Shown: positions 49,285-59,454, numbered from the stretch's first letter. The stretch is DNA of 64,000 nt from Trichomonas vaginalis G3 (GCF_026262505.1 NC_067206.1:34487896-34551895); one strand, 5' to 3'. Translations and numbers: made by a program. The notes: generated by a model from the letters alone, not told the origin.

Positions 49285-51475
49285 TTAGTTGTTGGAAAGG
49301 AGTGGTGTGCTGTTCATGACTTCGGCCTTTCCTGATCTTCTGCAGAACAAGAAGAAAACGAGGACAGCGACAACAACAATACCAAGGCCACCGACTACTG
49401 AACCAATGATGATCTTCTTTGTCTTGGAGTTGTCTGGTCCTGGAGCAGCTGTTGGTGTAAGTGGTGTTGGTCCCTGTGTTGGTGGGAGTGTTGGTAGCTT
49501 TGTTGGTGGTTGTGTTGGTGGGACTGGTGTTGGTGTGAATGGAGCGATTTCACACTGTGGCATCTTCTTGTAAATGTTGATGCCAGCCCATGTGTTTCCG
49601 GAGTACTCGTTTGTTGTGAAGACATAGAGAGCTGGTGTGTGGACAATCTTGACATCAGCTGGCTGTGGAGCGTTCTTGCCACAGTAGATGATTGTGCCAA
49701 GCTGCTTTGTGCCATCGAATGTATCAGCTTCGATTTCGGCGATGTTGTCATAGAAAACAACCTTTAAGAGGTTATCATCACCACGGAAGAGGAATGAGTC
49801 AAACTTTGTGGAAGCACCGTTGAAGAAAGCAGCCTTAAGCTGAAGGTTGTTAGCGAAAGCATGGTGTTCGATGTATGTAACAGAAGCTGGGATCTTAAGT
49901 GTGCTGAAGGCGCAGCCATTGAATGCGAAGGCTTCAATGGAAGTCAATGACTTGAATCCTGTGAAGTCGCCATCAAGGGATGTGCAGCCGTCGAAGGCAT
50001 GGTCCTCAACTGTCTGAAGGTTTGGAACGTTGAGTGTCTTGAGCTTCTTGCAGCCAGCAAATGTATAATTCATGATTGTTGTGACACTTCTGAATGTGAC
50101 GGACTCAAGGTTCTCGCAGTCCTGGAAGAGGCCCTTTGTTGTGAATGTAAGGAAGTCTGGAATTTCGATGTTGACAAGGTTAGGGCACTGAGCGAAGGCG
50201 TGCTCGCAAACAGAGATTGTACCACTCTTTACCTTGAAGCCTGTGACCTTAGAGCCAGCGAAGGAGTATGATCTGATGAGCATGTATGACTCACCGATTG
50301 TGACTGTTTCTGGATCATTGCCGGCAAGGTAGGAGATAACTGTAAGCTTGTCTGGCTTGACAAGGAGCTTGCCATCTAAGTCTGTTGTAAGCTTTTGGTT
50401 GTCTTCTTCGATGACGAATGTCTTGCATCCTGAAAGACCAGCGAAACCACCTGGGGCAACCCACTCAGTGCGAAATGGAATGAGAGCTTCAGAGATCTTT
50501 GTGTTCATGAAGGCCTTCTCCCAGATCTGGAAGATATGAGAGTTGTAGACGACCTTCTCTAAGTTGTGGCAGTCATAGAAAGCACCGGCTGGAACAGAGT
50601 AGATGTTGATTGGCATTGTGAATGTCTTGATTGTCTGGATGCATGAGAATGCATACATTTCGAAGAGGTAGACAATCATCAAGGCCTGTAAGGACGGCGT
50701 TGCAGCAGTGCTGGAATGCGTAAGCCTGGATTAAGCGGATCTTGTCCTTGTTGAACTTGACGGATGTAAGGCTCATGCATTTGTAGAATGCACGCATTCC
50801 GACAAGGATAACGTTGGAGAGATCAGCCTGTGTGATCTTGGAGTTCTTGAAGCAGGAATCTGGGATTCTTGTGACACCAGATGGAATCTTGATGTCGCAA
50901 ACTGTGTTCTCGAACATGCTCTTGCCAAGAACTGCTGTGTCATCAAGAAGTGTAACTGTCTTTAAGGCAGTAAGATCTTTGAAGACACCTGGGCCGAATG
51001 TTCTCTGGACGCCAGCAACTGGGGATGACTGGTCACCATTAACTTGGCCGAAGACCTCGAGGTTTGTGCATCCCTGGAAGACGTTGGCGAGGAATGTCAT
51101 TGTGCACTTTCTGTAGTAGAAAGCCTGTAATGAAGCACAGTCTCTGAAGCATTCGCTACCAATAAACTCGCATCCATTTGGAGCGGAGAAACCTGTAAGC
51201 TTCTTGCAGCCATAGAAAGCCATATCATTAATCTTCTTAATTGTGTTAGAAATGACAACGGATTCGACATCTAAAAATGCGAAGACACCCTCTGGAATCT
51301 CGTTGTAGCTGCCATCGATTTTGATTGTCTTAACAGGATTTGTACCAATCTTTGAATCGATATCCTGTCTTGTGTAAGCAGAATCTGCTGTAATAGATAG
51401 GGTTTGTGTTGCCTGATCGTATGAAATGGTGTTACCATTTGCGGCAATAGCACGTAAAGCAAAGAAGGAAAACAT
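49285..51475 (-). pseudogene. BspA-like LRR surface membrane protein gene with one frameshift
   Basis: Two overlapping frames on the minus strand make one surface protein. The upstream part (ATG at 51473-51475, stop at 50573) has a signal peptide (MFSFFALRAIAANG) and BspA-type LRRs (INDMAFYGCKKLTGFSAPNG). The downstream part (reading frame open to about 50700, stop at 49285) continues the LRRs and adds a Pro/Thr stalk (PPTQPPTKLPTLPPTQGPT), a transmembrane helix (IIIGSVVGGLGIVVVAVLVFF) and a short tail. The phase changes by one base around 50690-50720, inside a repeat. Codon use is strikingly C- and G-rich at third positions (AAG, ATC, GAC, GTC) compared with neighbours, as in highly expressed trichomonad genes. 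It could be a very recent pseudogene, a sequence error or, less likely, a frameshifting gene. Confidence 0.85.
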
Positions 51476-52673
51476 AATTGTGGTTCTGAAAAGCGACTTA
51501 CAATAAAATGACAGCAATGAAATCAAAACAAACTACAAAATATTAATATACACATGATGAGGCACATAATTGCATAGTTTTTGATACACAATTAACATTT
51601 TGACATTAAATCCGCCATGAAAAAAAGTTGGCTTTTTAACGCAATTATATATGGAAAATCGTAATATGCATTTAGTTATATCATATTTCTAATTCCAAGT
51701 ATTTGGTAGTCTGTGACAAAGTCAATTGCAAGCAAATTAACTTAAAATAGCGGAATACGAGCAATATATGCTATTAAATACATAGAAATTAATGAATGTC
51801 ACTACGATAGTCTCATTATACCTCTTATCATTTTCCAATTATCAAACTTTCCTTTCAAGTTGCTAAGGATCATATTGATCTAATGTACCTTTGGTGCCCA
51901 ATTCTATCTTGAGAGATTCTGAGGAGCCCTTACATAAACAAAAAATTAATATATATAAATAAGTTTTTGGGTAAAAATCTTATAGCGTTCGACTTTTATA
52001 TTGTTATTATGTAATTTGATATCTATGACTGTAATCAAAATTCATTGTTAGACATGTTTCTCTTAATGAATTCCAAAGAAGCTTAATATGTTAAAATGAA
52101 AGTATGTCCAAAATTTTCATTTTTATGAAGAATTCCAGAATTTATGAGAGAATGTTTAAAAAATCGGAAACTAGACAATATTGGAGTAATAAATTAGGTT
52201 AAACCAATAACTTCTTACATTTCTGGCATTGCATACAGAAAGGAAGCAATCAGTAACCATAGGAATGGATGTCAGAAACTTTAGCTGGTAGTGGAAGAAA
52301 ATGATAGTCTCTCAATTTTTTTCATACGTTGGCGACGCAAAAATCTCAGTGAAAATATTTTTATTCAATTTTGAGAGAATGATGAAAAAAGATACATACA
52401 TTATGAGTAGTTTACAAATATCATAAAATTTCCAATAAAATATTGTGCTATGTAAACTATTCATAAAATTTTTATTGCAAAAACTTGGCATATTTTTCTT
52501 TATTACCAACTCTTGCCTTTCACATTGGAAATTATTTCAGAATTTTTATATTTTGTAAGTTTATTTCATAAAATAAATTTGAGCTGATTATGTGAATATA
52601 TCAATAATTTCTTGTAATTTTTTTAAATAAAAATATTGGCAAATTTCTTTTAAAAAATCGGAACGTTAAATTC
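51476..52673. other. long intergenic stretch, nothing recognised
   Basis: 1198 bases of AT-rich DNA between divergent surface-protein genes. Small open frames (for example 52312-52509, minus) have low-complexity products and no support. The next ATG (52674) overlaps a TTCATG initiator-like site. Confidence 0.5.
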
Positions 52674-53693
52674 ATGAATTTCTTAAAGAATACCTTTCTT
52701 ATTTTCAGATTAAATTGTGAATGGGATGAACATTTCCAGGGTGAAGACTATTATCGGCATTTTAAGAATAGAACTACATTCTTTTCGAAAGATGATGGAC
52801 AAAATTACTATATTTCTTTGTCAATATTTTCAGAATTAAAAAATCGATCTGTATACATATCATACCGAGGTGAGCCTCGTCTATTAATTGAAACGACGAC
52901 AATAGCTGATTGTTCATCATCTGACAACAACCAAGGAGGTTCCATTTTCTTCAACGGTAATAGTATAATATTTTCTAAAAGCTGCATGTTAAATTCTAAC
53001 TTATTCGGAACGAATAAAGATGGGACTGCAGTTTATTTTGAATGCGAAGATTCAGATCAATGCAAAAACTATATTACATATTCCAGCATGTTCCAGAATG
53101 CAGACCAAACAGTTGATAGTAAAACAACATTTACGTTACAAAAAGGTTCAGTTTTCTTAAATTATTTTAATTTCACAAATAATAAATGCAAATCATCTGG
53201 CTTATTCAAAATTCTAGGCAGTCATAGTGTATATTACGGCTATACACTTTTTATCCAAAATACTATTGATGAATTTCCAAGCATTATAGAAAATTCAGCT
53301 AATTTTCGAGAATTTATATTATCAAACAACGAATGTTCATACCATGGACGCGATAAATATATGTTTTCAACCCAAAATAGTGATGCCAGTTTTGCAGAAT
53401 GTTATTTACAGGATTATTATCACTATAATGCATTTTACATTGATGGTTCAATTACTGTAGCAGCAACATATTACTGTGTTGGACTTGTTGCTAGAGGAAA
53501 TCAGTATTGGGACAATGAATGTAGAGGGTATTGCCTTGCTACACCTCCAGGTTTTGATATCCCAGTTACAAATTATTGTTCTACTAATGAAAACAGCAAT
53601 CAAATAAGGAGAGCAGATAAAACTTATGACGACAGGAGTGGGAAACGTCATGTTGGAGTAGTTGCCCTTCTTGGATACAGTTCAATAAACTAA
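52674..53693 (+). CDS. beta-helix surface-family protein, anchor missing, 339 aa
   Basis: ATG to TAA, 339 residues, same beta-helix surface family as the broken gene at 13598-15387. Its hallmarks are repeated short strands with Cys/Asn/Phe turns (NNQGGSIFFNGNSIIFSKSC, FNFTNNKCKSSGLFKILGS, NSDASFAECYLQDYYHYNAF). The N-terminus (MNFLKNTFLIF) is only a weak signal-like sequence. Family members normally end with a transmembrane helix and basic tail. This one stops after KRHVGVVALLGYSSIN, where the membrane segment would begin. It is either a secreted variant or, more probably, a truncated gene on the way to decay. Confidence 0.65.
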   Translation: MNFLKNTFLIFRLNCEWDEHFQGEDYYRHFKNRTTFFSKDDGQNYYISLSIFSELKNRSVYISYRGEPRLLIETTTIADCSSSDNNQGGSIFFNGNSIIFSKSCMLNSNLFGTNKDGTAVYFECEDSDQCKNYITYSSMFQNADQTVDSKTTFTLQKGSVFLNYFNFTNNKCKSSGLFKILGSHSVYYGYTLFIQNTIDEFPSIIENSANFREFILSNNECSYHGRDKYMFSTQNSDASFAECYLQDYYHYNAFYIDGSITVAATYYCVGLVARGNQYWDNECRGYCLATPPGFDIPVTNYCSTNENSNQIRRADKTYDDRSGKRHVGVVALLGYSSIN

Positions 53694-54176
53694 ATTCAAA
53701 TCAGATGATAAAGAACATAAGAAATTAAAATTGTTTACAAGATTTTGAAGTTAAAGAATAGTCACTTTTTTGTTTTTGCAACTTCAATCATTGCCATTAT
53801 ACATACTCCCAATTAAACTTTGTTTATTGAATAACAATTAAAGAGTACACTATGTACCAACGATAATACATCCGAACAATTTGCTTTCAAATTACCCTGT
53901 ATTTCGGATATTGAGTGTTCGTTTAAGGTTTTCAATAATAGAGCCTTATTATATAAGACCAGGTAACAAAAGTAATATTACTTAAGCATTCAAACCCTTT
54001 AAAAGGAATAATTTCCTCAACCATAACTCTTAAAACGAAAGTTATAAATTTGAAATTCCTTTAAAACCATCTGAGTATTGCATATTTGTAATATTGTCAT
54101 GAATATATTTTAAGATTAAATGGATTAATATACATTTATTTAAAAAAAAGTAAAAAAATCAACACACATAACTGTA
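53694..54176. other. AT-rich convergent intergenic stretch
   Basis: 483 bases between convergent genes; no remnant of a membrane anchor for the upstream gene is seen in any frame, and no other feature. Confidence 0.5.
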
Positions 54177-55565
54177 TTATAACATTGATCCAACTCTAGC
54201 TCTTCTAACTCCACTCATTAGTCTGCATAAGGAAGGCAATTGAGCTTCCTCATTTTGTTGTTGCTGTTCGTGAGGAACTTGTCCATTAAAATCGTCAGAA
54301 CCAGTAGCCTGAGCATATTGTGCACGCAGTGCCTGGAAATTCGGATCTTTAACCATGACATCTGCGTTAGATACTGTACGACGACGGTGAGTTCTTGCAA
54401 CGGAGAGTGGATTTTTATGTACTGGAGCTCCAGGAGACATTGGAGAGTATATTGTTGGTCTACGACGTATGACAGATGAAGGATGAGGAATTTGAAGAGT
54501 TAATGGGACGTGCTTGAAGCCTTCTGGATTTGCGCGCTCGAAATATCCGCTCATTGCATCCGTAACTAATTCACGACGAATAATACGATATGCGGACATT
54601 GCTCTGTTAAAGACATTTGATACAATCAAACTATCTAGACCCTCTAAAGGAATTCCCATCGACTGCATTTTGCTATATACAAATGGGTTTGGAACAATTT
54701 GTGTGTTCGGTGGATTTCTCCATCCATTCATCAAACCGAAATCGCCTCTCATGACTTCAGCATCAGGATATTTCTTAAACCATGGATGCTCGTAGATTTC
54801 TGGTATCGTTATTCTTTTCGCTGGATCTTTTTCAAGAAGTTTCGAAAGAAGGTCTTGAACTTCAAGAGAAGCATTTGGAGAATACTGTGGTTGAGAATAT
54901 ACAATCTTTTGCGCTAATCTTTGGATAGAATTGTCTTGGAATGGTAATCTTCCAATGACCATCGCAAAAAGAACGACACCAGCACTCCATAAGTCTGCAG
55001 AATCATTGTATGGTTTTCCGCAAAGCATTTCTGGTGGTGCGTAAGCTGGTGAGCCACAGGCTGTCTTTAACATGGCTTCTTCTGTAAAAGTATTTCCTAG
55101 GCCGAAGTCGATCAACCTAATATTATTATTACGATCAAACATGATGTTTTCCGCCTTAAGATCACGATGTGCGATATGAAGTTCATTATGTAAATAGTCA
55201 AGCGTGCAAATTAGTTGGCAAAAGACGTGTCTAGCTTTCCATTCGGGAAGGCCGAATGTTTTGTTAATTTCTGTCAAAACCGTTCCGTTTTCTACGTTCT
55301 CCATTGCCATGTAATAATTATTTTCATCTTCTAAAGATTCATAGAAAGTTAAACAAAATGGATGATCAAGCATCTTCATCAGTTTGACTTCTCTTTCATA
55401 TATTTCGCGGGGAAGTTTATCCTTTGTAATAACTTTAATTGCACATACGGTTTGAGTTGGAAGATGTATTCCCATATAAACATTGGAAAAGCCACCGTGA
55501 CCAACTTTCTCTTGCAATAAATAATCACCGATTTGCTGATTGGGCGGTAATATCTGCTCTTCCAT
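54177..55565 (-). CDS. CAMK-like Ser/Thr protein kinase, 462 aa
   Basis: ATG to stop, 462 residues. Kinase domain about 14-270: glycine loop VGHGGFSNVYMG (21-32), CAIKVI (Lys44), HRDLKAEN (133-140), DFG (153-155), activation loop LKTACGSPAYAPPEML, then DLWSAGVVLFAMVIGRLPF and HPWF at the domain end. These features place it in the CAMK/CAMKL group (SNF1/MARK-like), which is greatly expanded in T. vaginalis. All catalytic residues are present. The 190-residue C-terminal region is Arg/Pro/Ser-rich with a basic RRRP patch and a Gln-rich stretch, probably regulatory; no UBA or KA1 domain is obvious. The ATG directly follows TTCA, an initiator-like context. Confidence 0.93.
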   Translation of the reverse strand: MEEQILPPNQQIGDYLLQEKVGHGGFSNVYMGIHLPTQTVCAIKVITKDKLPREIYEREVKLMKMLDHPFCLTFYESLEDENNYYMAMENVENGTVLTEINKTFGLPEWKARHVFCQLICTLDYLHNELHIAHRDLKAENIMFDRNNNIRLIDFGLGNTFTEEAMLKTACGSPAYAPPEMLCGKPYNDSADLWSAGVVLFAMVIGRLPFQDNSIQRLAQKIVYSQPQYSPNASLEVQDLLSKLLEKDPAKRITIPEIYEHPWFKKYPDAEVMRGDFGLMNGWRNPPNTQIVPNPFVYSKMQSMGIPLEGLDSLIVSNVFNRAMSAYRIIRRELVTDAMSGYFERANPEGFKHVPLTLQIPHPSSVIRRRPTIYSPMSPGAPVHKNPLSVARTHRRRTVSNADVMVKDPNFQALRAQYAQATGSDDFNGQVPHEQQQQNEEAQLPSLCRLMSGVRRARVGSML

Positions 55566-56349
55566 TGAAATGGAAAACGATAATAAAGATTTTCAAGAAA
55601 AAAAAAATATATCTTGTTTTTAATAATATAACACATGTGCCAGATATGAAATTTACAATGTTTTTGGTATTATTGAAATATTCAATGTGTAAAAGAAAAA
55701 GTTCAATACGCGTGGCGATGGGACTTAGAAATTTCTTACAACCGAATAATAATTTCATGTAACATGACATCAGCTATATAAATATCCGAAAAAAAATCAT
55801 TTTCTCAAAAAAATAAACCATTGAAAATTCTGAACTAACAATCTCTGAAAGTAATTCCTTTATATTAAATTACTCCAAATAATACAGGTATATCGGTAAT
55901 CAAATAATTTGAATCCGTAACCTCAATCCAATAACTCATGAATTTGTCTCGATTTATTTAGTATGACTGTAATATTATTAATATTTCTTTCACAAATTTT
56001 GAAAGCAAGAATTGCATTACCTAAGATACCGTACCTTGAATAACCGGCGAACCATTCAATTGGTCATAGACCAATTTGAGATACCCTTTTCAGAGGAATC
56101 TAAAATGTTGTTTATATGGTTATTTATATATTATTTAATCATTTTCTTAAATAAAAATCATAAGTTCTCAATTTTTCTTCATAACGATTCTTATAAATTT
56201 TAATGTTTTTACTATGAGTGCTAAATATTATTAATTACTAAATGATTTTAAAAAGAAAAAACATGTTTTTACTTTGTACGTTAACATACGTTAATATCAC
56301 TTCGGCTATGGATAGAGGCTAACAGCGCCTTATTAATGAGAAAAACATT
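55566..56349. other. intergenic stretch before the palindrome
   Basis: 784 bases, AT-rich, without a supported gene. A short inverted repeat AATTGGTC-ATA-GACCAATT lies at 56058-56076. The segment ends with AACATT (56344-56349), repeated on the far side of the palindrome. Confidence 0.5.
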
Positions 56350-57614
56350 AGCTGTAATAAACAGAAATTCGTCAAAAGTGACAGCTCTCAATTTTTTGAC
56401 ATTTGTAAATTCTAAATTGAATGAGAAAAATGAAATAATACTAACCATAATACAATATTCTAGATTTAATTATAATTAGGAAAAAGTTAGTTTTGAGAGT
56501 ACTTTTCATAGGCATATAGAATGAAATCTTCTGAAAAATAATATCACATAAACTCATATTATTTTCTAATATATAACTATTTTATATAAAAATCAAATTC
56601 AATGATCTTAAAAGCGAAGGATAAACCTCAAAATTTACGAATATAATGAGTGGGAATATAATGCTTATCTATCATAAAACCATATGAAATATCAATTTTT
56701 GCTTTACGCCTAATTTTTGACGACAATTAGCAAAAAATGTTAAATGTTAACACTCAGTCCATTTGAATATGAAAAATAAAATTGACTTTGATTAAATGTT
56801 TTTATTTATCATGCAATTCTTCTTGCGACCAAAGATTTGAATAAAATTTCAAAAAATAAGATAGCTTAAAAAATAATGTACGGTAGTGTTTACTAATAGA
56901 TGAATAGTATATAAATTCTATTAAAATGGATTTGATCCAAAAAAATATATAAAATTTGATCAATAAAATCGTTTTAAATTACTTCTTCATTTCAATTATA
57001 ACAATTATTTTTGGTTTTATATTTTTTTGGATCAAATCCATTTTAATAGAATTTATATACTATTCATCTATTAGTAAACACTACCGTACATTATTTTTTA
57101 AGCTATCTTATTTTTTGAAATTTTATTCAAATCTTTGGTCGCAAGAAGAATTGCATGATAAATAAAAACATTTAATCAAAGTCAATTTTATTTTTCATAT
57201 TCAAATGGACTGAGTGTTAACATTTAACATTTTTTGCTAATTGTCGTCAAAAATTAGGCGTAAAGCAAAAATTGATATTTCATATGGTTTTATGATAGAT
57301 AAGCATTATATTCCCACTCATTATATTCGTAAATTTTAAGGTTTATCCTTCGCTTTTAAGATCATTGAATTTGATTTTTATATAAAATAGTTATATATTA
57401 GAAAATAATATGAGTTTATGTGATATTATTTTTCAGAAGATTTCATTCTATATGCCTATGAAAAGTACTCTCAAAACTAACTTTTTCCTAATTATAATTA
57501 AATCTAGAATATTGTATTATGCTTAGTATTATTTCATTTTTCTCATTCAATTTAGAATTTACAAATGTCAAAAAATTGAGAGCTGTCACTTTTGACGAAT
57601 TTCTGTTTATTACA
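56350..57614. repeat. giant near-perfect palindrome (foldback element), 597-bp arms
   Basis: The left arm 56353-56949 pairs with the right arm 57018-57614 in reverse complement over 597 bases with only two mismatches by eye (56445/57522 and 56629/57338). The spacer is 68 bases. AACATT occurs at 56344-56349 and again at 57614-57619, overlapping the last arm base by one, and would be a 6-bp target duplication if the element is 56350-57613. The left end then has four unpaired bases, AGCT. No gene is encoded. Likely explanations are a foldback-type non-autonomous DNA element, a recent inverted duplication, or an element remnant made only of terminal repeats. If transcribed it would form a long double-stranded RNA. 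Confidence 0.95.
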
Positions 57615-57655
57615 ACATTGGTACTAAGGCTTTTGGAAAATTTACAAAATAAATT

Positions 57656-57712
57656 AAAAAAAAAAAAAAAAAAGGTAGTGGGGCCTCCAGGCACTTCGTG
57701 CCCTCTAGCCCT
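57656..57712. repeat. A18 run followed by a GC-rich hairpin
   Basis: Eighteen A residues (57656-57673) are followed by a GC-rich patch, rare in this window, containing GGCAC-TTC-GTGCC (57690-57702), a perfect 5-bp stem with a 3-base loop. The outer GGGGC and GCCC runs could extend pairing. It may mark the edge of the mobile element or the scar of another insertion. Confidence 0.6.
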
Positions 57713-57873
57713 GAAGATGTTTAGTATAAATGAAGTTTTTATTCGGAAAATTGTTAGTCTTCTGGGTCGAAAACATTATATAATGTTTCACTTTTCACAA
57801 ATTATATATGTTTTCATGTTTTGTCACTTTTCTGTCACTTTTCGGGTAAAAACATTTTTATTATTATATATAA

Positions 57874-58692
57874 ATGAATTTTACAAAACCTCCGTTACCG
57901 TTCTTTGGAAATAAGAGTAAATGTAAAGATATTATATTGAGAGAACTTAAGAAACTACCGAATGGTCTAACATTTGTAGATTTGTTCGGTGGAAGTTTCT
58001 ATATATCTCATTTGTGCCATACAATATTCCCAGACTCAAAGATTATATGCAATGACTTCGACAACTATATGGACCGTCTCAAACATATACCAGACACAAA
58101 CAATATATTGAAAGAGTTAAAAGAAAAGATACCTATAGGTAAGATGGAACGTATACCATTAGATAAGAAAAATATTGTGAGAGAGGTTTTGAAAAAAGCA
58201 GAATATATAGACTGGGATAGTATATCTGCTAGACTATTATATAGTGGTGCTATAAGAGTTCATGACATTGAAACACTTATGTCAAAAGTTTTATATCTTA
58301 ACTATACAAATGTTTTCAAAGAGGACATAGAAAAATATATTGAGGGTATAGAGTTTGTGAGATGTCATTGGACAGAGTTGTATGAAAAATATAAAGACAA
58401 GGAAAATGTTTTCTTTATAGTGGACCCGCCGTTCTATAACACATGGGATTTTCAATACCAAGTAGACTGGACTTTGAGAGACTCTTTAGAAACTTTAGAC
58501 GTTTTACATAACCATCCATGCTTTTACTTTACATCCGATAAAAGTGGTTTGGAAACCGTTATGAGATGGTTAGAGGACATACATGACTATGAGTTTATAT
58601 ATGACAAGATAGAATATGAGAGAGGTCCTATAAACCGGAGAAAGTGTCACAATAACGAAATTTTATTAGTAAGTAAATGTGGTTTGAAATAG
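57874..58692 (+). CDS. D12-class DNA N6-adenine methyltransferase (Maverick cargo), 272 aa
   Basis: ATG to TAG, 272 residues. The N-terminal AdoMet motif is PFFGNKSK (9-16), motif I is FVDLFGGSF (34-42), and the catalytic motif is DPPF (184-187, within IVDPPFYN). The order (FxGxK first, DPPY late) and the length are those of Dam-like D12/alpha-class enzymes that methylate adenine, as in T4 Dam. T. vaginalis DNA is known to be rich in N6-methyladenine, and related methyltransferases are reported there. It is the first element gene and is preceded by three copies of TCACTTTTC (57788, 57824, 57835). It could protect or regulate the element, or mark host DNA. Its target site cannot be read from sequence. 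Confidence 0.9.
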   Translation: MNFTKPPLPFFGNKSKCKDIILRELKKLPNGLTFVDLFGGSFYISHLCHTIFPDSKIICNDFDNYMDRLKHIPDTNNILKELKEKIPIGKMERIPLDKKNIVREVLKKAEYIDWDSISARLLYSGAIRVHDIETLMSKVLYLNYTNVFKEDIEKYIEGIEFVRCHWTELYEKYKDKENVFFIVDPPFYNTWDFQYQVDWTLRDSLETLDVLHNHPCFYFTSDKSGLETVMRWLEDIHDYEFIYDKIEYERGPINRRKCHNNEILLVSKCGLK

Positions 58693-58808
58693 GACTACTT
58701 GTTTTAGGTTTTTTCCATTGTGTCATTTATTTCTTTGACGTGGCAGAAAGATATAGAGAATATGAAGATGAACCAATGCCTGCAAATGTTCAGTATATGT
58801 ACTCGTAA
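58677..58808 (+). CDS. Maverick small single-pass membrane protein, 43 aa
   Basis: ATG to TAA, 43 codons, overlapping the last 16 bases of the methyltransferase gene in another frame. The product is one hydrophobic helix (WFEIGLLVLGFFHCVIYFF) followed by an acidic tail (ERYREYEDEPMPANVQYMYS). The clean helix-plus-charged-tail layout, and its exact fit between two neighbouring genes, argue that it is real. Small membrane proteins of this kind occur in many DNA-virus-like elements; the function is unknown. Confidence 0.6.
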   Translation: MWFEIGLLVLGFFHCVIYFFDVAERYREYEDEPMPANVQYMYS

Positions 58809-58829
58809 GATATTTTTATCTAATATTAA

Positions 58830-59192
58830 ATGGACGCACAGAACTTAGCGAATGCACAGCAACCTGGACAACCAAACCCAGAGAATATTCCAAATGAAGT
58901 TAGAATACAAACTGCAATGGCAAACTATGGTCAAGTGCCAACAGATGTACAAATGCAAACTGCCATGTCAAATGACGCTGCGTTAGGTTTGCCACCATGG
59001 TATGCAAATATGAGATGGAAAGAGTTTTATACAAACCCTGAAGTGGGATATAAACAACTTTATGCAGATGACGCGAACACAGGAGTTGACCCAGAATATG
59101 TTTTCTACCAGAGGAGAAACAGAATGTATGAGCTCCAGTTAAAGAATGCTATGGAACTCAACAGGAAACGTAAGAGACTAGGCGGACATTAG
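58830..59192 (+). CDS. Maverick unknown protein, 120 aa
   Basis: ATG to TAG, 120 residues. A Gln/Asn/Pro-rich N-terminal half holds an internal near-repeat (EVRIQTAMANYGQVPTDVQMQTAMSN read as two QTAM units), followed by an aromatic-rich core (LPPWYANMRWKEFYTNPEVG) and a basic helical end (ELNRKRKRLGGH). No known domain is recognised. It could be a small virion or core protein. TTTTTATCTAATATTAAATG spans its start, matching the element promoter motif. Confidence 0.65.
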   Translation: MDAQNLANAQQPGQPNPENIPNEVRIQTAMANYGQVPTDVQMQTAMSNDAALGLPPWYANMRWKEFYTNPEVGYKQLYADDANTGVDPEYVFYQRRNRMYELQLKNAMELNRKRKRLGGH

Positions 59193-59450
59193 ATTTTTAC
59201 ATATAGTAAAGGGTTTCTTCAGTAAGATAGGAAACTTCTTTCGAAATGTTGGAAGAGGTATATGGAATGGAATAAAATCTGTCGGAAGAGGAATTTGGAA
59301 CGGAGTCAAAATATTGGTAAAAGAGTAGGTCAGTTCGTTGGTATTATACCTAAAGACCCTGAACCAGAAGAACAAGCTCCTGTTATACAACAGCCTGAAC
59401 CTGCACCACAGTCTAGTTGGCAACCAAATCCAACACCTCAACCGTATTAA
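59190..59450 (+). pseudogene. Maverick small virion-type gene, broken
   Basis: A short region overlapping the end of the previous gene. One part encodes amphipathic Gly/aromatic repeats (VGRGIWNGIKSVGRGIWNG), of the membrane-active type seen in minor virion proteins; another part encodes a Pro/Gln/Glu-rich tail. The gene is broken (about one break). It resembles in style the protein at 62698-63099. Confidence 0.5.
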
Positions 59451-59454
59451 AAAA

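Noticed and set aside
52312-52509. 65-codon minus-strand frame in the long intergenic gap
   Set aside because: Low-complexity Phe/Ile/Lys product in AT-rich DNA, no neighbours or motif in support.
56041-56080. Possible tRNA arm around CAATTGGTC-ATA-GACCAATT
   Set aside because: No cloverleaf, no T-loop consensus; only a short inverted repeat.
57519-57914. 131-codon frame across the palindrome end, the A18 run and the Maverick start
   Set aside because: Contains a poly-Lys run from the A-tract and crosses the element boundary; it is a chance frame.
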